From contig NC_091865.1 of assembly GCF_019399895.1 (NCBI RefSeq), positions 3,973,001-4,037,000 on the forward strand: DNA of 64,000 bases, given 5' to 3'. This DNA comes from Cardiocondyla obscurior (lineage: Eukaryota > Arthropoda > Insecta > Hymenoptera > Formicidae). The notes beneath the pieces were generated by a model. It was not told where the DNA came from and did no database searches. It saw only the letters and a program-made list of their open reading frames with translations. Numbering within the stretch: position 1 is the first letter of the stretch; each line of letters starts with the position of its first letter. The translations under genes and the position numbers were made by a program. Shown here piece by piece: positions 12,961 through 27,477 of the stretch.

Positions 12961-14600
12961 ATTGCCCCATCCTTTCATCTCACCCTGCGCGACGTGACAA
13001 ATCGATCGCGGCAATTCTTCCGATTAATAGCTCATCCGACGTCGAATCATACGAGTCCAGAGTTAATTCCGTAATCCTACTTTGTATCCCCTCTGCGGTT
13101 TGAGCATGAATTATGCGCCCTGTCGAAGAAGCGCACCTGTCGCACACTCGCTCCCTCAGTAATTGTGTTATTTGCATTTAAAGCAGTCGGGGGGAAAAAA
13201 AAAGGTTAGGCCAGAGATGGACAGGGAGAATAAAGGGAAGAGAGGAATAAAGAGAAAGAAGGGAAGGGATATATACGAAAACTGGCATTTCTAGCGATTA
13301 CCCTCCCATTCCCGACCGCTCTATCTTCGAGACATAGAAATTTCCTGTGGCATCCCTTTGTGGCGGTGCTTACCAGGCTCTTATTAAAGCCAGCAGCCTT
13401 ACTCTGCAACTACGACGGTCGGTGGCGGCTCGTCAAAGGTGAGGTTTTAAAGACGTCTCAAAGATAGCTTGAAAATGTCCAAGGAGACCGCTTAGTAACT
13501 GCATTAACGACGTTGCTCTTGTGAACCTCCTCCCCCCTCTGCGTTTGCTTTACGTTAACGTGCCGAAAATCATAGCGCACTCACATCCGTTTCTGAATAA
13601 TTTATATCAGTAAGACATTTTCGTTTTCCAAATGTTTTTCGGTATACTTTAAATGCATAAATTTTTTTTTAATTTGATAATTTAATTTAATTTTTTATTT
13701 AAATTGCATCTACTTTTATTGGTAATTGTATCCAAAATTTAATGTTGAACTGCTTGACTAGGACTATGAATCTCACGCGTCACTAAGCAACTACTTGCTG
13801 CATAGTTCAGTATCCTGTTCTCCGTACTTCTTGTTCGTGCTTTAGTAAGTTCGTGGATTTTACATCCTTGTGAAACGTACCGAGGATCAATACCGTGTCG
13901 GTCTTCGTTCTTTAGTTTTTGCGGATAACCAGGGTTTTATGAAACTGGTCTCTATCGCATCTTATCTCACAATGTATTCTTTTATTTTACTTGTATCAAC
14001 TTTTCTCGTGGATATATTTCATCGTGGATATATTTGAATCGATTATTAATACGTAACGTACAAAAATCAAAACGTGTTGCAAAAGTATGCTCGGCATTAG
14101 AATTTCTTAAAAAACATTATTAAGATTAGAATTTAAATTACTTTTAGTATTTCTTCTAAAACGCAAATTCTTTAATAAAATTTCCAATCGTTATAAAAAA
14201 TATTTTTTTAATGTTCTTTTACGCAAGGAATGAAATTATAGATTTAATATTTTTCAAATAAACGAGCAGCTTCGATAATAGAGAGAAAATTAATATTTAA
14301 TCTGAATTTTATAATGGGTTTCAAGTTAGCTATTGAAACCTAAATTCTTTTTCCGCGATGCACAAAAAAGAAAAGCCTGCGCTGCGCTCACTTTGTTTCT
14401 CGATGAAGCCGAGTGAGTTATTGACTTTGGTCTATGCCTCTACAAGGAAGACTCCGCCTGCACTTTCGACCCCCGTTGTCGACTTCTGATCTTTCCACCA
14501 CGTTATAGCGAAGGCTACCTCCGGGGTCCACGAGCTTCTGACGTAATTGATTTTGCGACCGCCGTCCTTCGAGGCAGAAACGACCATCCTTAATGGGCAC
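12961..14600. other. no recognisable gene
   Basis: Mixed composition. Short frames of 65 and 67 codons on minus (12980-13177, 13206-13409) and 60 codons (14418-14600) have no recognisable motif. 13600-14340 is AT-rich. Isolated splice-donor-like strings occur (for example near 13437) but without a supported exon. Confidence 0.55.
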
Positions 14601-16364
14601 CTACCAACGTTCCGTCGTGTCTTTTACGGGATGTCCTATACATCGCTATTATAGTACATAGTTACATACGAGCTCTGGCGCGAAATACTGCTGGGAGTAG
14701 AGGAAGGATTTGCTTCTTGTCTAGGTTTTATTACACTTCTCCGTGAGAAAACTCTGTTACAATTGCAGCAGCAATAACGTTAATCTGTAGAGTGTTAAAT
14801 CATTACGTTTATCGAACTTAATTTAAAATGACGATAATCACGTAATAAAAACTTTACGGCTTTTCTATAAAAAAAAGTAGGTTTAAAAATAAAAAAATAT
14901 ATATTTATCGAATTTTCTCAAAATTATCACGTGTGCGATATCTCTGGATATTTCGAGTTTTATTCAATAAATTAAGAAATAAAAAATAAAAAACTTTTAA
15001 TGACTATCTTCTACAATTGCTCGCAGACAGCGTTAAAACGGCGTACAATTTAGAAACTATACCGATGCGTTATCATAATGCATGTATCACGGTATTAACA
15101 CTCAGATTTTTACCTGGCTTGTTTTTGCATCGCAATTTTCGCAAACCAATAGAATCTAACAATAAGCCGACGAGACGGACGCGAAAGGCGCATGAAATAT
15201 AATAATTGCCGAATGTCTTCGAAGACGCGTTTTCAACAATTATCTCGTCCTAAGTGAAGCAGCCCCGTGACGCATTCCATCCCCGACTTTCTTTCAACCC
15301 CCGAGGGTAGAGACTTTGCCTTGAAATTCCTCGCGAGCTTCCCACACCGCCACCTTTGTACGCTATATCTACCCGCCCTTTTTCACCGTCACGCGCCCTC
15401 CGTCGTACAGCTCGCCCTCCCTTATTTTCCTATCGTCCTAGCCATTCTTGTTCCCTCTTTGTCGCCTACCATCGCTGTTTCCTGCGGATCACCCTTCTTT
15501 CACGAGGCACTCTCACCCTCGCCGCAAAGGGCATCGTAGGACGGAACGAGCAGCGTCCAGCAAATTGATATTAAATGCCAAGGTTGGTCACCTTGTATAT
15601 CTCTTTATTAACTTCGCGAAATGGGCTATCCGACGACCTCAGCGCATCCACCGTGTTCCTTATAAAGAACGCACCTCCGTGCCCTTCTTCCTTTGTTTTA
15701 TCGCTACGTCCATCTTTTTTCAACTTGTACTGTGGCATCGGAAACGTACCGTGTGGACCAATTCTTACCGTCGTATTTGAACGCTCGAGCAGGAAACGAC
15801 AGAAGTCTTTTACTTTCGCTCGCGGCACGATGAACGCTGAAAACGGATGATCGTACTTATTCGAAGATTGATGAAGAGCGCGCGTGTTGTGAAAGGACCT
15901 ATAATTGAAAAAAATTGCTGCGAGGGACGATTCCCGTGTTATCGAGGCCCAGCTTAACGGTTTCCAGCCACGGAGGGGCAAAAAAACGAGAGTTAATTCT
16001 TATGAGGAAATTCCCAGGGTCGCCGCTGGTTCAGCGTAAGAAGACACGCGTAAAAGGCAGATGACGAAAGACCGAGAGAGGGAAAAAAAAAAAACGCTGG
16101 AGATGTCTTAGTTAATTAACGGCCACGTGCGTCTCATTAACGGGCCTGCGACCACAAATCACGGCATGGAAACGCGCGGCTACGAGCATAAATACCAATT
16201 ATGCGTAACTCGTACGGCTCACCGGCCCGGAGCGAAGAAGGGTGCGTCAAGGGCTCCCCAAAACGGGACTCAACCAAGCATAATTGTAATGCATACAGGC
16301 GAGGGGTGACTCGGGATTAAAACTCCTTTCTCGAAATTAATCCAAGAAGTCTCGCGCTGAACAT
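14601..16364. other. no recognisable gene; pyrimidine-rich CpG block at 15.3-15.6 kb
   Basis: 14750-15010 is AT-rich. 15270-15560 is C/T-rich with CpG, and there the plus strand is open in several frames at once (90, 70 and 110 codons) while minus carries a 136-codon frame at 15571-15981. None has a domain motif, and multi-frame openness points to composition. Confidence 0.5.
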
Positions 16365-16410
16365 TGTCATCATCGTTATCGCCGTCATTATCATCGTCAT
16401 CGTCGTTCTT
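16365..16410. repeat. imperfect ATC/GTC trinucleotide repeat
   Basis: Repeated CATCGTCAT-type triplets with interruptions. Read on the minus strand they give an Asp/Asn-rich run inside a 63-codon frame (16270-16461), but the flanks look non-coding, so this is annotated as a simple repeat. Confidence 0.7.
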
Positions 16411-19400
16411 CGTGCAACGGGAATTATTATCAATTTCTCTTTCATTCATTTTGTTCGTCAACCAGAAATTTACCTTGCGAAAGAATAGACGACACTCGCG
16501 CCGTAATTTATCTCGCAGGATCGTTTAGCCGCCATGTAAATCATATTCACGTCGCATGGACGTTCCATTTTTATAAAATATTGATGCGAGGAGGCTCACG
16601 TTCCCGCGCACCTTTATATCCAAAGTGATCGTTCACCGGGGCTTAAAAGCGTTCGATGGACGCGCAAGTACAGCGCGAAAGTATCGTGCTTAAGCGGAAT
16701 CGATCTCTAGGCCGGCCCAACGATAATTTCCGGGTTGTATAAATTAATTACCTTCGCCACCAACCACCAAGCACTCCCTCTACTTTGTGCACTCGCTCTC
16801 TCGCTCGCTTTTTTTCACTTTGCGAGCTGCACTGCGTAAATTACCCGGTGCATTATGGGGCACGATTTATTAATACAATTTGCCTCTACGTAAAAGGTGG
16901 CGGACGCCAATTACCGTACCACGTTCTTGACGCCAAGGCTACTGCGACGTGGTACTGCAACACGTTACAACGTAAACCGCACATGCCCCATGCGGGACAA
17001 GGGAAGCACGTGCGGCTTGGCTGTCTGAAGTTTCGCGGACTGCATACGCCCGCTGTCTCGTTTTAATACATAAGTATTCCTCTCATCTCGCAGGAACGTG
17101 GACAAGGAAATCTCGAAACAAAATTATTTAGGAGCAAAATAAAATAACGCATCCGCTGGCATTTACGCGCCGGACAGCTCTTTTACCTACTGCCAGCTGG
17201 GGTCAGGTGTTGTCGCAACTTTTTTAATCCCACTTACGCCGGAAGGGAATATCGTAAAGAAAATTGTGATAAATCCGGCGGTACGCGACCGTTTTATCTT
17301 CGTTTTTAACTATCTCAAGGGAGGGTTTTGACCCGTTTTTTTTTTTTCTTTAATTAAAACTCTTCAGGTTAATTTATCAGTTCCTAAATTAATCTTCAAT
17401 GTCTAATAATTATGCGAATCAAGTCGTGAATCCTGTGGTTCAATAAACGCGGGTAAAATAGTGTAAATTATATTAGCAATCGTGTGCGACAAGTTAGAAA
17501 ATATTTTTGCATTTTTCCGTAGCGAAAGCGACAATGCGTCTTACTGTTCTTGTTTCCGCAACCATTTCAGTGCAGCTTTCACGTTACAACCGTCGCAGCG
17601 AGCATTCAGCTGTATTACGTTAGACACGAGCTTGGTAGGCTCTAGCATATTTGCAGATGCGTCCGTACGCGCGCGTTTATTCAAGTTTTAATACGGCAAA
17701 GTAATAGACTCGAAATACAGGGGAGGCATTAGCCTCCTTTGCGAGCACTTTGCAGCTCCCATTACTGAAGTTTCGCCTAGTGATTAAACCTCAAGCAAGT
17801 CACTCAGAAGCTTTTCGACGTTAACTTAGCTTCCCGTTGGTATTCAAGATTTCAAGCAATTTCGCCTGGCTGCATTGTCGCCGCCGTCGCTCTCTTGTCA
17901 CCGCCTCGTCTCGTCTTTTGCACTCCTGGCGCCACGAATTGTTCCGCTCTGCTTAGGAAAGAGTACGCGCACACCCTCGGTATAGGTGCTAAAACGTGGC
18001 AGGGCTCCGACAGAATTTTCGTCGCAACCGTCCCGACAGGAAACAATTTCGTCGTCTTGATTTTCTATCGTCCCCTTTGCGACGCGCTGATTCGCGAAAA
18101 CATACAGTGTGCAAGCAAGCACGGCGATTCGCGCTCGATTTCACGTCAAAAACTTGATGACGGAAGCTCAAACAGTAGCCGTGCTGTTTACGGGTTTTAT
18201 CGTAAATAACGTTATATTTAAATTACTTATAATATCGATCATTGTGCTAGAAGTTTATTAAAACTATCAACTAAACGACATTAATCGGTATGCATTTTAT
18301 TTCTTGATTATTTTTAACATTTGTTTATAGATAGATTTTTTTTATGCAGAGATATAATTATTGTTACGTTCTGTTAAATTAAAATTCTTTTGTAAAAACT
18401 GTTATAATAAGATCCTTTTGATAATCCAGTGCTATTGAAGGTCGCTAATAATTTTTTTATATTATTAGGTATTCGTTTTAATTCGATCCTTCTGCTACGT
18501 CGAGGTTCGTTTAAGCTTTTCAGCGAGACGCGCGAGGGACCGACGGCTGTCGGAAACTCAAACATAATTAATATCGCAATACTCGCTATTCCGCCCAAGG
18601 AAAAGCCAATATTGTGTACTCACGGTACACGGCTAAGGAAAAGAATGAGTACGAGGGGTGCAGCGTAGGATAATATAGGGGGGAACCATCTAATACACCA
18701 CTAGATATTCGGTAACTTGGCATGAATGGAGTCATAATATAAGTAGGTACGAAAGGCGTCTCCGAAGGAACGTATCCTTCGAGGGATGATCGGCATTGGG
18801 GGAAACCACTGCCTCAGGGTTTCCCCGGAGACTGCAGGGGATTCTTTATTTAATATCCCCGGGCTGGTGTCAAGGAATATGTATTACCGGACCGTCGTCG
18901 CTTCGGCACTTATTCGCCTTCTCCGCCTCGTTACTCCCCGCCCAAACTCAACAACGCGCTCGCACTCTCGCCTATATGTAAAATTGTCAATTATCATAAT
19001 CGAGATTTAACTTGACGGAGGTATACATACATTGTAAAAATTATGCACTTTATTTTATTACGTATCAATTTTCAATGCGTTACGGATTCCGGTTACTATT
19101 TCAAGAAGAAAATATCAAGATTACAGATTGAGAACTCAAACGTTAGTAGAAGCGCAGCCGTTCATCGACGAAGTATTTGCATTTGCAGCTACAAATTTTA
19201 GGCAATGCGGCGGCGTATAACGCCAAGAGCGACGAGTTTTGGAATTCGGATCTCGTAAGTGGTAGGCGGTAATTAATAGCCACGCTAGGGTAGAGTTTGA
19301 TTACCTTTTCGACCTTATCCGCGAGGTGTTTCAACCCTGTGCAACCTCTCACTCTCATCTTCTATCCCTACGTTTCTTCCTTGGCGTCCTCTCTATCTCT

Positions 19401-19700
19401 CTCGTTCGTACGTAATTGCCCTTGTTCCTGTCAGCAGACGGCAGCACGCGCCAAGAAATTAGCTAAGAAACTACGCGGCGAGGATCGAAGAAAGAGGACG
19501 AGGCGAGACAATGGACCTCAACCTGGGAGGTTTTGTTAATCCTCGGTAGAAACTCGACGGAATACGGCTCCTCGCATCGTCGCCGTTCGCTTGCACACAG
19601 CCCTACGTAGTACGCCGTGTTCTTTCCCACCTCCAGCAACTTCCTATCTCCCGCGCGTTGCACCGCGGAAGCCCGGAAGCACTTCGTTGCAGATAGGCGA
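16411..19700. other. no recognisable gene
   Basis: Alternating composition. The largest frames are 104 codons (17895-18209, plus) and 93 codons (16785-17066, plus). Both sit in CpG-rich sequence, the former overlapped by minus-strand frames of 60-74 codons. No motif, RNA gene or transposon end was recognised. Confidence 0.55.
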
Positions 19701-21727
19701 GCCGGTTTAATTCGTTTACGCCGAGAGAATTTCTAGATTCGCGAGCGTATGGGCCGGCAACGTCTATATAAAAACACGAGAAACGCGACAGACTCCTCCC
19801 TACCGGGTAGCATCTGGTTCTTCCTTTCCTTTTGTCACCGACCGACACGGGACTGCTGTAACTTAATTCAAAGATACGCCCGATTCGCCAAGTGTGCGGA
19901 ATAAATTCTACCGGGAACTAGCGACAGGGAAAATTCTGCACGAGAACTTCTATCGGGGCCAATTATCGCAAATTATCCTTGGTAAAATATTCGTTACTAT
20001 ATATAGTATATATATGTAACGATAAGTGCTTTTTTTTTTTATCAAAGTCTGATAATACGAAATCAGAATGTTTAAATTATTAAGATTAATTTAAAGGTAT
20101 TTAAATACATATAATATTAAAATCAAAGTGCATAAATAAGGAATTGTGATTAATTTATATGCCTGAAGGCAAAACATTTTGTACAATTATATACAATGTT
20201 TTATTATCGCGACAATGGGTGTATATTGTAGATAATAAGTGTACGATTTCGCAGCGTTGGTGCGATTAGATCTAGCCGCAATGTGTTAAACAAATTTAAG
20301 TAAGACCATTAATGTAACTTTAATTAAAATGATCAAAGTAAACAGGATGTTATAATAATTGATTCTCAAGCGACTGATTTTGATGTCAAAAGCTACTCGT
20401 AAATCCTATTAACTAGGTCTATATGGGGACAATGCATCGGAGAATCGTATAATTAATTCATTGCTTCAATTACGTTACTTATTACATGCCGCCTTGACGT
20501 AGTACACAAGTATCTTCATTTAGTTCATAAGTATACATTAATGCGCATATGAATATAGACGATATTCTAAAAATTAATTAATAATTGTTAACATTGTATT
20601 ATTACTGCTCACAGCGGCCGGCGGGCTCGGTAGACGAGCGCGCGTTTGCATAAGTCAGTACACGTAGTAGGTACAAGGAATATATGTATTTAATCTGCGC
20701 GATAGATCTGTTAGAACCACTAGCTGTAAAATCAAAATTAATGAATTTTTCACTCGGGAAATAGGAATTTTTTATTTTACGCTATTTGCAGATTCTTCAA
20801 ATATTAAAAAAAAAATATAGATATCAGAAAAAGTAATTATTTTGTCTCTAGTAGTATTTCTGATAACGTGAATTAATTCGTACGACGTAACGCTTGATAT
20901 TTCTATGTTTCGTTAAGCATATTAAAACATTATTCACATTGGCGCGTCGATAAAATATGTATTAATGCAAAGCGGCAATTTTTAATAACATGAATTCGCG
21001 TTTAATTGCGAGATTAATCGCGTTTCCGTGATTACATGTCACGTAATTCGGCCCTCTTGCATTCTCTTGAAAAGCTCTCTCGCTTTGACCAACGTGGCGA
21101 AACGACTCTCTACCCAATTATCTAATTCGCTAATGCGTCACAGGCCCGTTATAACGTAACGTTAAAACATAGAACCGCGCTGAGCTTTTCCCGTACGTCC
21201 CTCGGTTTCCCGCGCCACGGCGAGAAATTCAAAATCCGCGTTCGCGGCGATAAATCCTCTTGCTCGTGAATCAACGTTTCCCTCTGGCTCGTTCCAGTTC
21301 GTTCATCCGGCGGTAGTTGTGTGGCCCGTGCTGTTTGCACATAAAGAGGGCAAAGGGCGAGAGAGAATGGGGACAGCGGGAGAACGGAAGAATGCAAGAA
21401 TGCAATGTATCCAAAGAGACGGAGAAATGTAGAAATATGTTGCCTCCTTGAATGCGGTTACAGACGCGTAAAGAAATCGGTATTAAAACGTTAATATAAA
21501 AGAATTTGTTTATTCGAAATGTGAGAAATAATGTTTGACGTATTCAATTTTAAATTAAAAATCTTTTCAAAATAAAATTTTACGTTACACGTATTTTGAG
21601 TTCTCGTTTCGCAACGATAAAGAAAATTGCGCGCTGACGTTGACATGAAAATAATCGTGCCTAATTCGTTGATCGAGCGCTCCGCGCAGTTAATCAAATC
21701 TCCACAGACACGACTCGCGCCTTTGCG
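19701..21727. other. mostly AT-rich, no gene recognised
   Basis: A TATA-like string sits at 19765-19774, but with no supported downstream exon it cannot be called a promoter. At 19992-20021, CGTTAC and GTAACG flank an alternating TA stretch, forming a small imperfect inverted repeat. 20040-21000 is AT-rich with nothing recognised. Confidence 0.55.
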
Positions 21728-22318
21728 GTGCCTGTTGCTCTCGATACGCGCTCATTGATTGTACGTGTATCACAAGCTGCAGGAACCTTCGCTCGCGATC
21801 AGGAGAGAATCGACCGAGAGAACCAAACGGGAAAGCACGTCGAGGCGCTTTTGTTCTCGCGTGGGCGGATGCGTACATCCAACGACCCGGAACTTCTCCC
21901 TCGCTTTCCCGTGACCAGGCAAATCTTTCTTTTCCCGTCTCTTTCTCTCTTTGTATCTAGTTCCGGTCCGTTCTTCTGCGACGCGACGTTCATAGGTACT
22001 CTCGGACGCGAAGATTCAACTACATGCACCGCATTTACCGTACTTATCTCGTTAGAACCGCGTCGGTGCCCTCCTACGCCGACCGGTGTCGCGAATCCCG
22101 GACCTCGTAATCTTCCTTCGATATGTACGGTCCCCCGTTACCGTTTCGCCTTTCCTGCACTTTATAAGAAGGTCCTAATGGTGGAGCGAGACTTGAAAAA
22201 AATATACGGCCCAAGTCGCGTGGATAATACTGTCCAACCAGTCTCTCGGCTTTTTAATAATAACCGCCGTCATAATTGGACTCTTTGGGATTTAAGTCGC
22301 GGTTTAAGAACACTTTAA
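21728..22318 (+). other. longest open frame in the window (196 codons), not supported as a gene
   Basis: This plus-strand frame is open for 196 codons in CpG-rich DNA. The translation is Arg/Pro/Ser/Phe-rich, with no signal peptide, domain motif or repeat that I recognise, and the minus strand is also open for 76 codons inside it. No clear acceptor or donor pair frames it. I consider it most likely a chance frame, listed because of its length. Confidence 0.15.
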
Positions 22319-25300
22319 TTAACGAGCTAAACTTGTATTTATTTAGGCGTGACGACTTGGGTTCTCTAGCTATTGTTAACAATATTTTATTTAAATAAGC
22401 ATTGCAATTATGTTGACAAAATATGTATAATGTATATAAAATTAATTAGTAATATTATATTCTGTTTAAAGTTAAATAATAAAAAAATTTAATGTTTCGG
22501 TATTTTTATCGGCATTTGTAATTTCGTGTTTGCAATTCTTTTAATTCAAAAATAAAACCGCTGGAAACGGAACATGCTGATTCAAACTTGTCTGAACGTA
22601 TCATCTTCTTTGATCGCGTGGCGGCATTGACAGGAATCGACGGCGATGCTGTCAGGGAGACTTTAAAGCATGTTACGATGTGCGTGCTTCATCGTTCACC
22701 GCGGAGGGTGCATAGATATTAGGAATTAAAAGCGGCATTTGCATGCAGACGGTTTCGAATATCATCTTGACACACTGCTCTCACGGCTAATTCCTGTTTC
22801 GTCTGGTGGCGAACATTTTGTAAGTTCGACACTTCCGAAGTTCGAGATTGCTAGGGGGCAAGCCGTACATTCCTACGCGCATCCACCTCCCACGATCATG
22901 CAAATCTTGAAACTCTATTTGGCATAAAACACGCGCGACAGTTAACGTGCGTTGAGATTCCGCATTATCCCGCAGGCGTCCCGCTGTATTGTATAACTTC
23001 GCTGAAACTTGGTGTCTGAGACACGAAGAAGACTCCAGGCAAAGTGTCATATGCGGCAAGGGTTTAAAGAATAAAAAATTTTATCACTTTATTTTTAAAT
23101 GCAGGCGTGGTGTTTTTAAACGCTTCTATATTGATTTTTCTCGCGGCTCAAGAAGAGTACGCTTACTTTTTTTTTCTTATCAACATCAGCTCTCTCGCAT
23201 TTTTAAAATCGAGCTTAAATCAAGTTCGCCAAACTTGCGTCATTAAGAACAACGAAATTTAATAGCACGGGGTTCTCCCCTTCCCCCCCTTCTGTGCATT
23301 CCTTATTTCTTGTAACGAGAGATTAATGAGATGGTATTTCAGTTACCGCTAATTTTATCTGTGACGCAAAGCGTGTAATTACTCGTGTTTCCCTAATTCC
23401 GCGGGTCTGTGTAAACCAGAGTGTATTGAATGTCTGCGCAGATATCCAACTCCGATAATGAGGAATAGTTAGCGTCGTAACGGTGAAATAGCGTGCCCTA
23501 TCGATCAAGCCGATGCGGCGTAGGCGATGATGGAATACTGTTTCGGCAGCAGCGCGAGCACATTTCGGTAATATTAAGTCAATGCAATTATCCTGATATT
23601 TTACCGCCTTCACTAAGTAAGTCGTGTGAATAACTCAAACGGTCCCTACCACTCTTCTCCCGAAGTTGCTCACGTCGTCATTTGTCTTGTCTTGCGACAG
23701 CTTTACTGCTTTTGTGGCGTACACACGTACTCGGGGACCGTTCTTTAAGAAGGTGGTACCAGCTTAAGCATCTATCGAATGGATGGCCGTAATGCCGCAC
23801 ATATTGCGTATAAAGCAGCACTCGCGACGGCACATTCCGAACGTGTTCCCTTCCTCTAACGTAAGAGATACGTGCCCGTAGTTTACGCCTACATAGTTCA
23901 ACATACCCAGTGCTCTCGCGAAGCTAGTCGTGAAAATCCAATCTAACGAAGTCACAACTGAAACTGATAAGTATCCGTATTTCAGGTCACCGCCGCAAAA
24001 GTTGTACCGGATATTGTGTCATGGTTTTTTTTATTTTTTTTATCTTTTTTTTTTATACTTTTCCTATCGCCATCCGGTGTCACGAGTCGCAACACGATCT
24101 CCGAGCCTCCATTATGCGATTGTATTACTTCGAACATAGGATAGAATTTACGTAACTTTATAGTAACATTTTCTTTTTGTAAATTATCACCTATCACCTA
24201 CTGGTACATAAAGTTTTGGATATATTTTATTGCATAGTTTTGTTTAAAATGTACATTAGTTTTTTAATATTTTTGGATATCGTAAATACATTCAAATTTT
24301 TACATCGCAAAATATGTTTTTAAATTCCTTAAAAGGAGAATAATATTGGAATTTAAGATTAAAAAAAAACTAGTCACGAATAAATTATATTATCGATATT
24401 AATATATTAAATAAAAATTAAATTTAAAAAATGTATACGTTTTTAACTTCTTTTAAAACTAAATGTATTTTTATACACGTGCAAAATTATTAAATGTAAC
24501 TCTCATACTGGTAAGATTTAGCTTTGAATGCCTCGAAGACATAAATTTCAATTTCGTAGAGAATGTTGTGAGACCAAATTATGTCCTAAAGCATTCCTTC
24601 GTTTATTAACGGAGAAAAAAAAATTTGGAAAAAATTTTAAAGCGCCACGCAAACTGCATGACTCATCGCGACCAGACACGCTCCGCAAATTAATACAAAC
24701 GTATTAATTAGACTTCGTCCATCGTAAATTTAAAATATCTCAAAGGAAGAGTTGTTAATTGACGTGAATCGGCCGCGAGCTCTGTAGTATTCCTGAAATG
24801 AATGAGGGTCGTTTTACAATTAGCTCCTTGCTTTATCCAATTTATTTCAGGTTTCGCATTCCTCATCTACCTACATCATCGAGTGTAAAAATAACTCTCG
24901 CGATACTTCCATTTATCGTGAAATTCTACTTCTACTAAATTAAACGTTTTAACTAAATTATATTGTCTGACACGGTGACATTAACGATGCCGTTGCTTCA
25001 TTATATGACGTCTGGTATAAGAGAGTGAGTTCCGCGCTGCGAGTTAAGAGTTCGATCGGAGTCGTGGGCAGGTGTGCTTTGCCAACGGAGTTCGTCGTGG
25101 CGAGTTGAAGAGACGAAGAGCGGGAACACGTAAATGACCTTTGAACCCAGTGGACTCCCTGCTATTTCTCCGTACCTCTCCTCAGACCCGCGGTATACAT
25201 GTTTCGCGATGGCCAACCCTTTCGTACCATTCGTCTTCCTACCGAAGTCACCGCTACGTTTCGTTACCTACATGCGCCGTCGCAACTCAGCAACATCCTC

Positions 25301-27407
25301 TCGATTGATTTTCTTTTATAAGACTCGTGATTGTACGAAGGGCACGCGGTGCAACGGGAATAACGAAAACCCGATAATCGCGCCAGCATCTTGGAGAACT
25401 ATAAATCTCTCGCTTCATTAAAACTCGCGTTGTACTTGTTGCCTGCATTTCCGGTCGATTCGTATCGGCGACGTTTTCATTAATAACTGAGTCAACGTAG
25501 CACGCGTAATATATCTATTTCACATGTTTCAAAAGGTAAAATAATAATCTGGTATTTTCTCGGGGTATATCTTAAATCTTGATTTTTATCTCGATTATTA
25601 ATTGACGATTAATTCACCGCGCGTACCGCTCGAAGTAACGATTGACGGCGGCGCAATGTCTCTGTGATCGACCGGCTCATTTCGCCTCGGTACGTTATGA
25701 CCTCAAAAACGTCGAATCGCGGTGCGCGGTCCACGGAACACAATAGCCGGCTCAATGACTGTATTTATAGCTGTTCTCATTTGTTCTCTTTCTCCTCTCT
25801 TTCTTCGCTACGTACGTAAATCTGTGCGAGCGCCTATATGTGGCTGGCGCGTTTAATCGTATTAGTAAGATACGGTCTTAAACGCAATTTATACGCGCGT
25901 TGCGTGTCTGTATATACGTGCGTAAACATCGGAGAGATGCACACACGCGCACGCATATACATCAGGGTCAAGACACTTGGGGTTTCTTCGCGAGAAACAG
26001 CGTTCGGTTACTGTGAACGTAGGGTACTGTTAATGCAACCTCACGATCGCGAGATCGCGATGAGGTACGACGAGACTGGAACCAAAGAGGATCCAGCTTC
26101 TCGACGCGGTGCGCCGTCACGAATTTCTCCTTCAACCGAGTATTTCTCGAGTTGCTTATATTCACCCGATTGTTGAACAATCGACTCTCATGCAGTCTGA
26201 TCGATAACGCATTCAAGATAATCGGCTTTGCAGCCGTACAAATGTGCGATTATTAAATGAAACGGATAAACGGAACAATGGTTGTTTGTTCTTAAAACAC
26301 GCTGCCAAATAAATGTTTTAAAGAAAATATTTATGCCAAAATTAGTTTTAAAAGAGATATCGACCGTGCAACTCGTGTAAAAGTTTGTTTATCGAATATA
26401 AAACTTCTTGATATCGGCATAGATATATTTTACAACTACCTTTTCCGTTGTTCTGAATTTCTTCTTTAAAATCCTTTCTTCTTTAAGTATCCCTCCTCCT
26501 CTTTTTAACCGTAGGCGATCGATTGACTCGCGCAGGTAATACCCCGGAAGCATATCCCGACAGTAACTTCTTTTACGGTAGCTCGCGAATGAGAAACGTG
26601 GTCGCTGATAAACAAATAAAGCTTTCCACTTCGTCGTCCGGAACCGCTATTGGTATTTCTCTCTACTTCGCGCAAATGAGGAAACTGACTCAGTACGTAA
26701 GCAAACGAATGGCAATTTACACCGCAGTTACCTAATGACCCGTAACTTTGTCCCTCATTCCTGCTAGAGCGTTACTTCGCCATGATTATATCTTATGACG
26801 TGTAATTCGACGCTAGATCCGACATCACAGTAAGGGTCTTGTGATTATCGTTAGAAAGTCCTTGAGTGAAGACGTAGGAAATAAAGCTTAGATGATACGC
26901 ACCATCGATCCTACGCGCGAGCTCTACATTACAGGTAACTAAACATTCTCCATCGCGGAGAATGCTTCCCATGCTTTACAACACTTCGAGTTTATCAACA
27001 AAAATAGGTCGTGTGTAGATTAAAAATCTGAAGCTAAGTGATTTATTCTATGCTTTTACGTGACGGTGACAGAACGCGATTAGAATGGGTTTTTTTTTAC
27101 ATTTTTTATTTTTTATTTTTTTTTTTTTTATGTATACGATACGATACAAAAGGTCAATTTTTAAAAGGAAGCTGTATCTAAGGAAGACTCAGACGAGATT
27201 TAGATATATAAACCTAGCGTTCCGATTCTCTCGTACGTTACTGAAAGACGCTACTTTCAATTAAAGAGGAAATCTTGGGAGGAACGGCATTTGGTCCTGG
27301 AAACAGATTAGAGAAGAGTGTAACTTCGGCTTGTAGGATCGAAAGATCCTCTTCGTTTTGAGCTACGCTTGTCCCTTTCGTCGAACAGAGAAAACCAGTC
27401 TTTAGTC
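22319..27407. other. no recognisable gene
   Basis: Alternating AT-rich blocks (22330-22560, 24000-24480, 26230-26470, 27090-27140) and CpG-richer blocks. The longest frame is 112 codons at 25838-26176. Small inverted repeats occur at 26944-26964 (8-bp stem, 5-base loop) and 27335-27350 (6-bp stem closed by GAAA). Both are within chance expectation. No RNA gene or transposon was recognised. Confidence 0.55.
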
Positions 27408-27477
27408 TTTGGTCTTTCCGAGTTGCCTGGTACCGTCTCCCATTCCCTTCCCCACCCGCCAGCGAATTACCGCTAAT

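Noticed and set aside
19765..19774. TATA box
   Set aside because: TATA-like strings, also at 25014 and 43279, are common in AT-rich DNA, and no supported exon follows at a suitable distance.
21728..22318. 196-codon open frame as a gene
   Set aside because: Longest frame in the window, but in CpG-rich DNA, with no recognisable motif, no framing splice sites and another open frame on the opposite strand.
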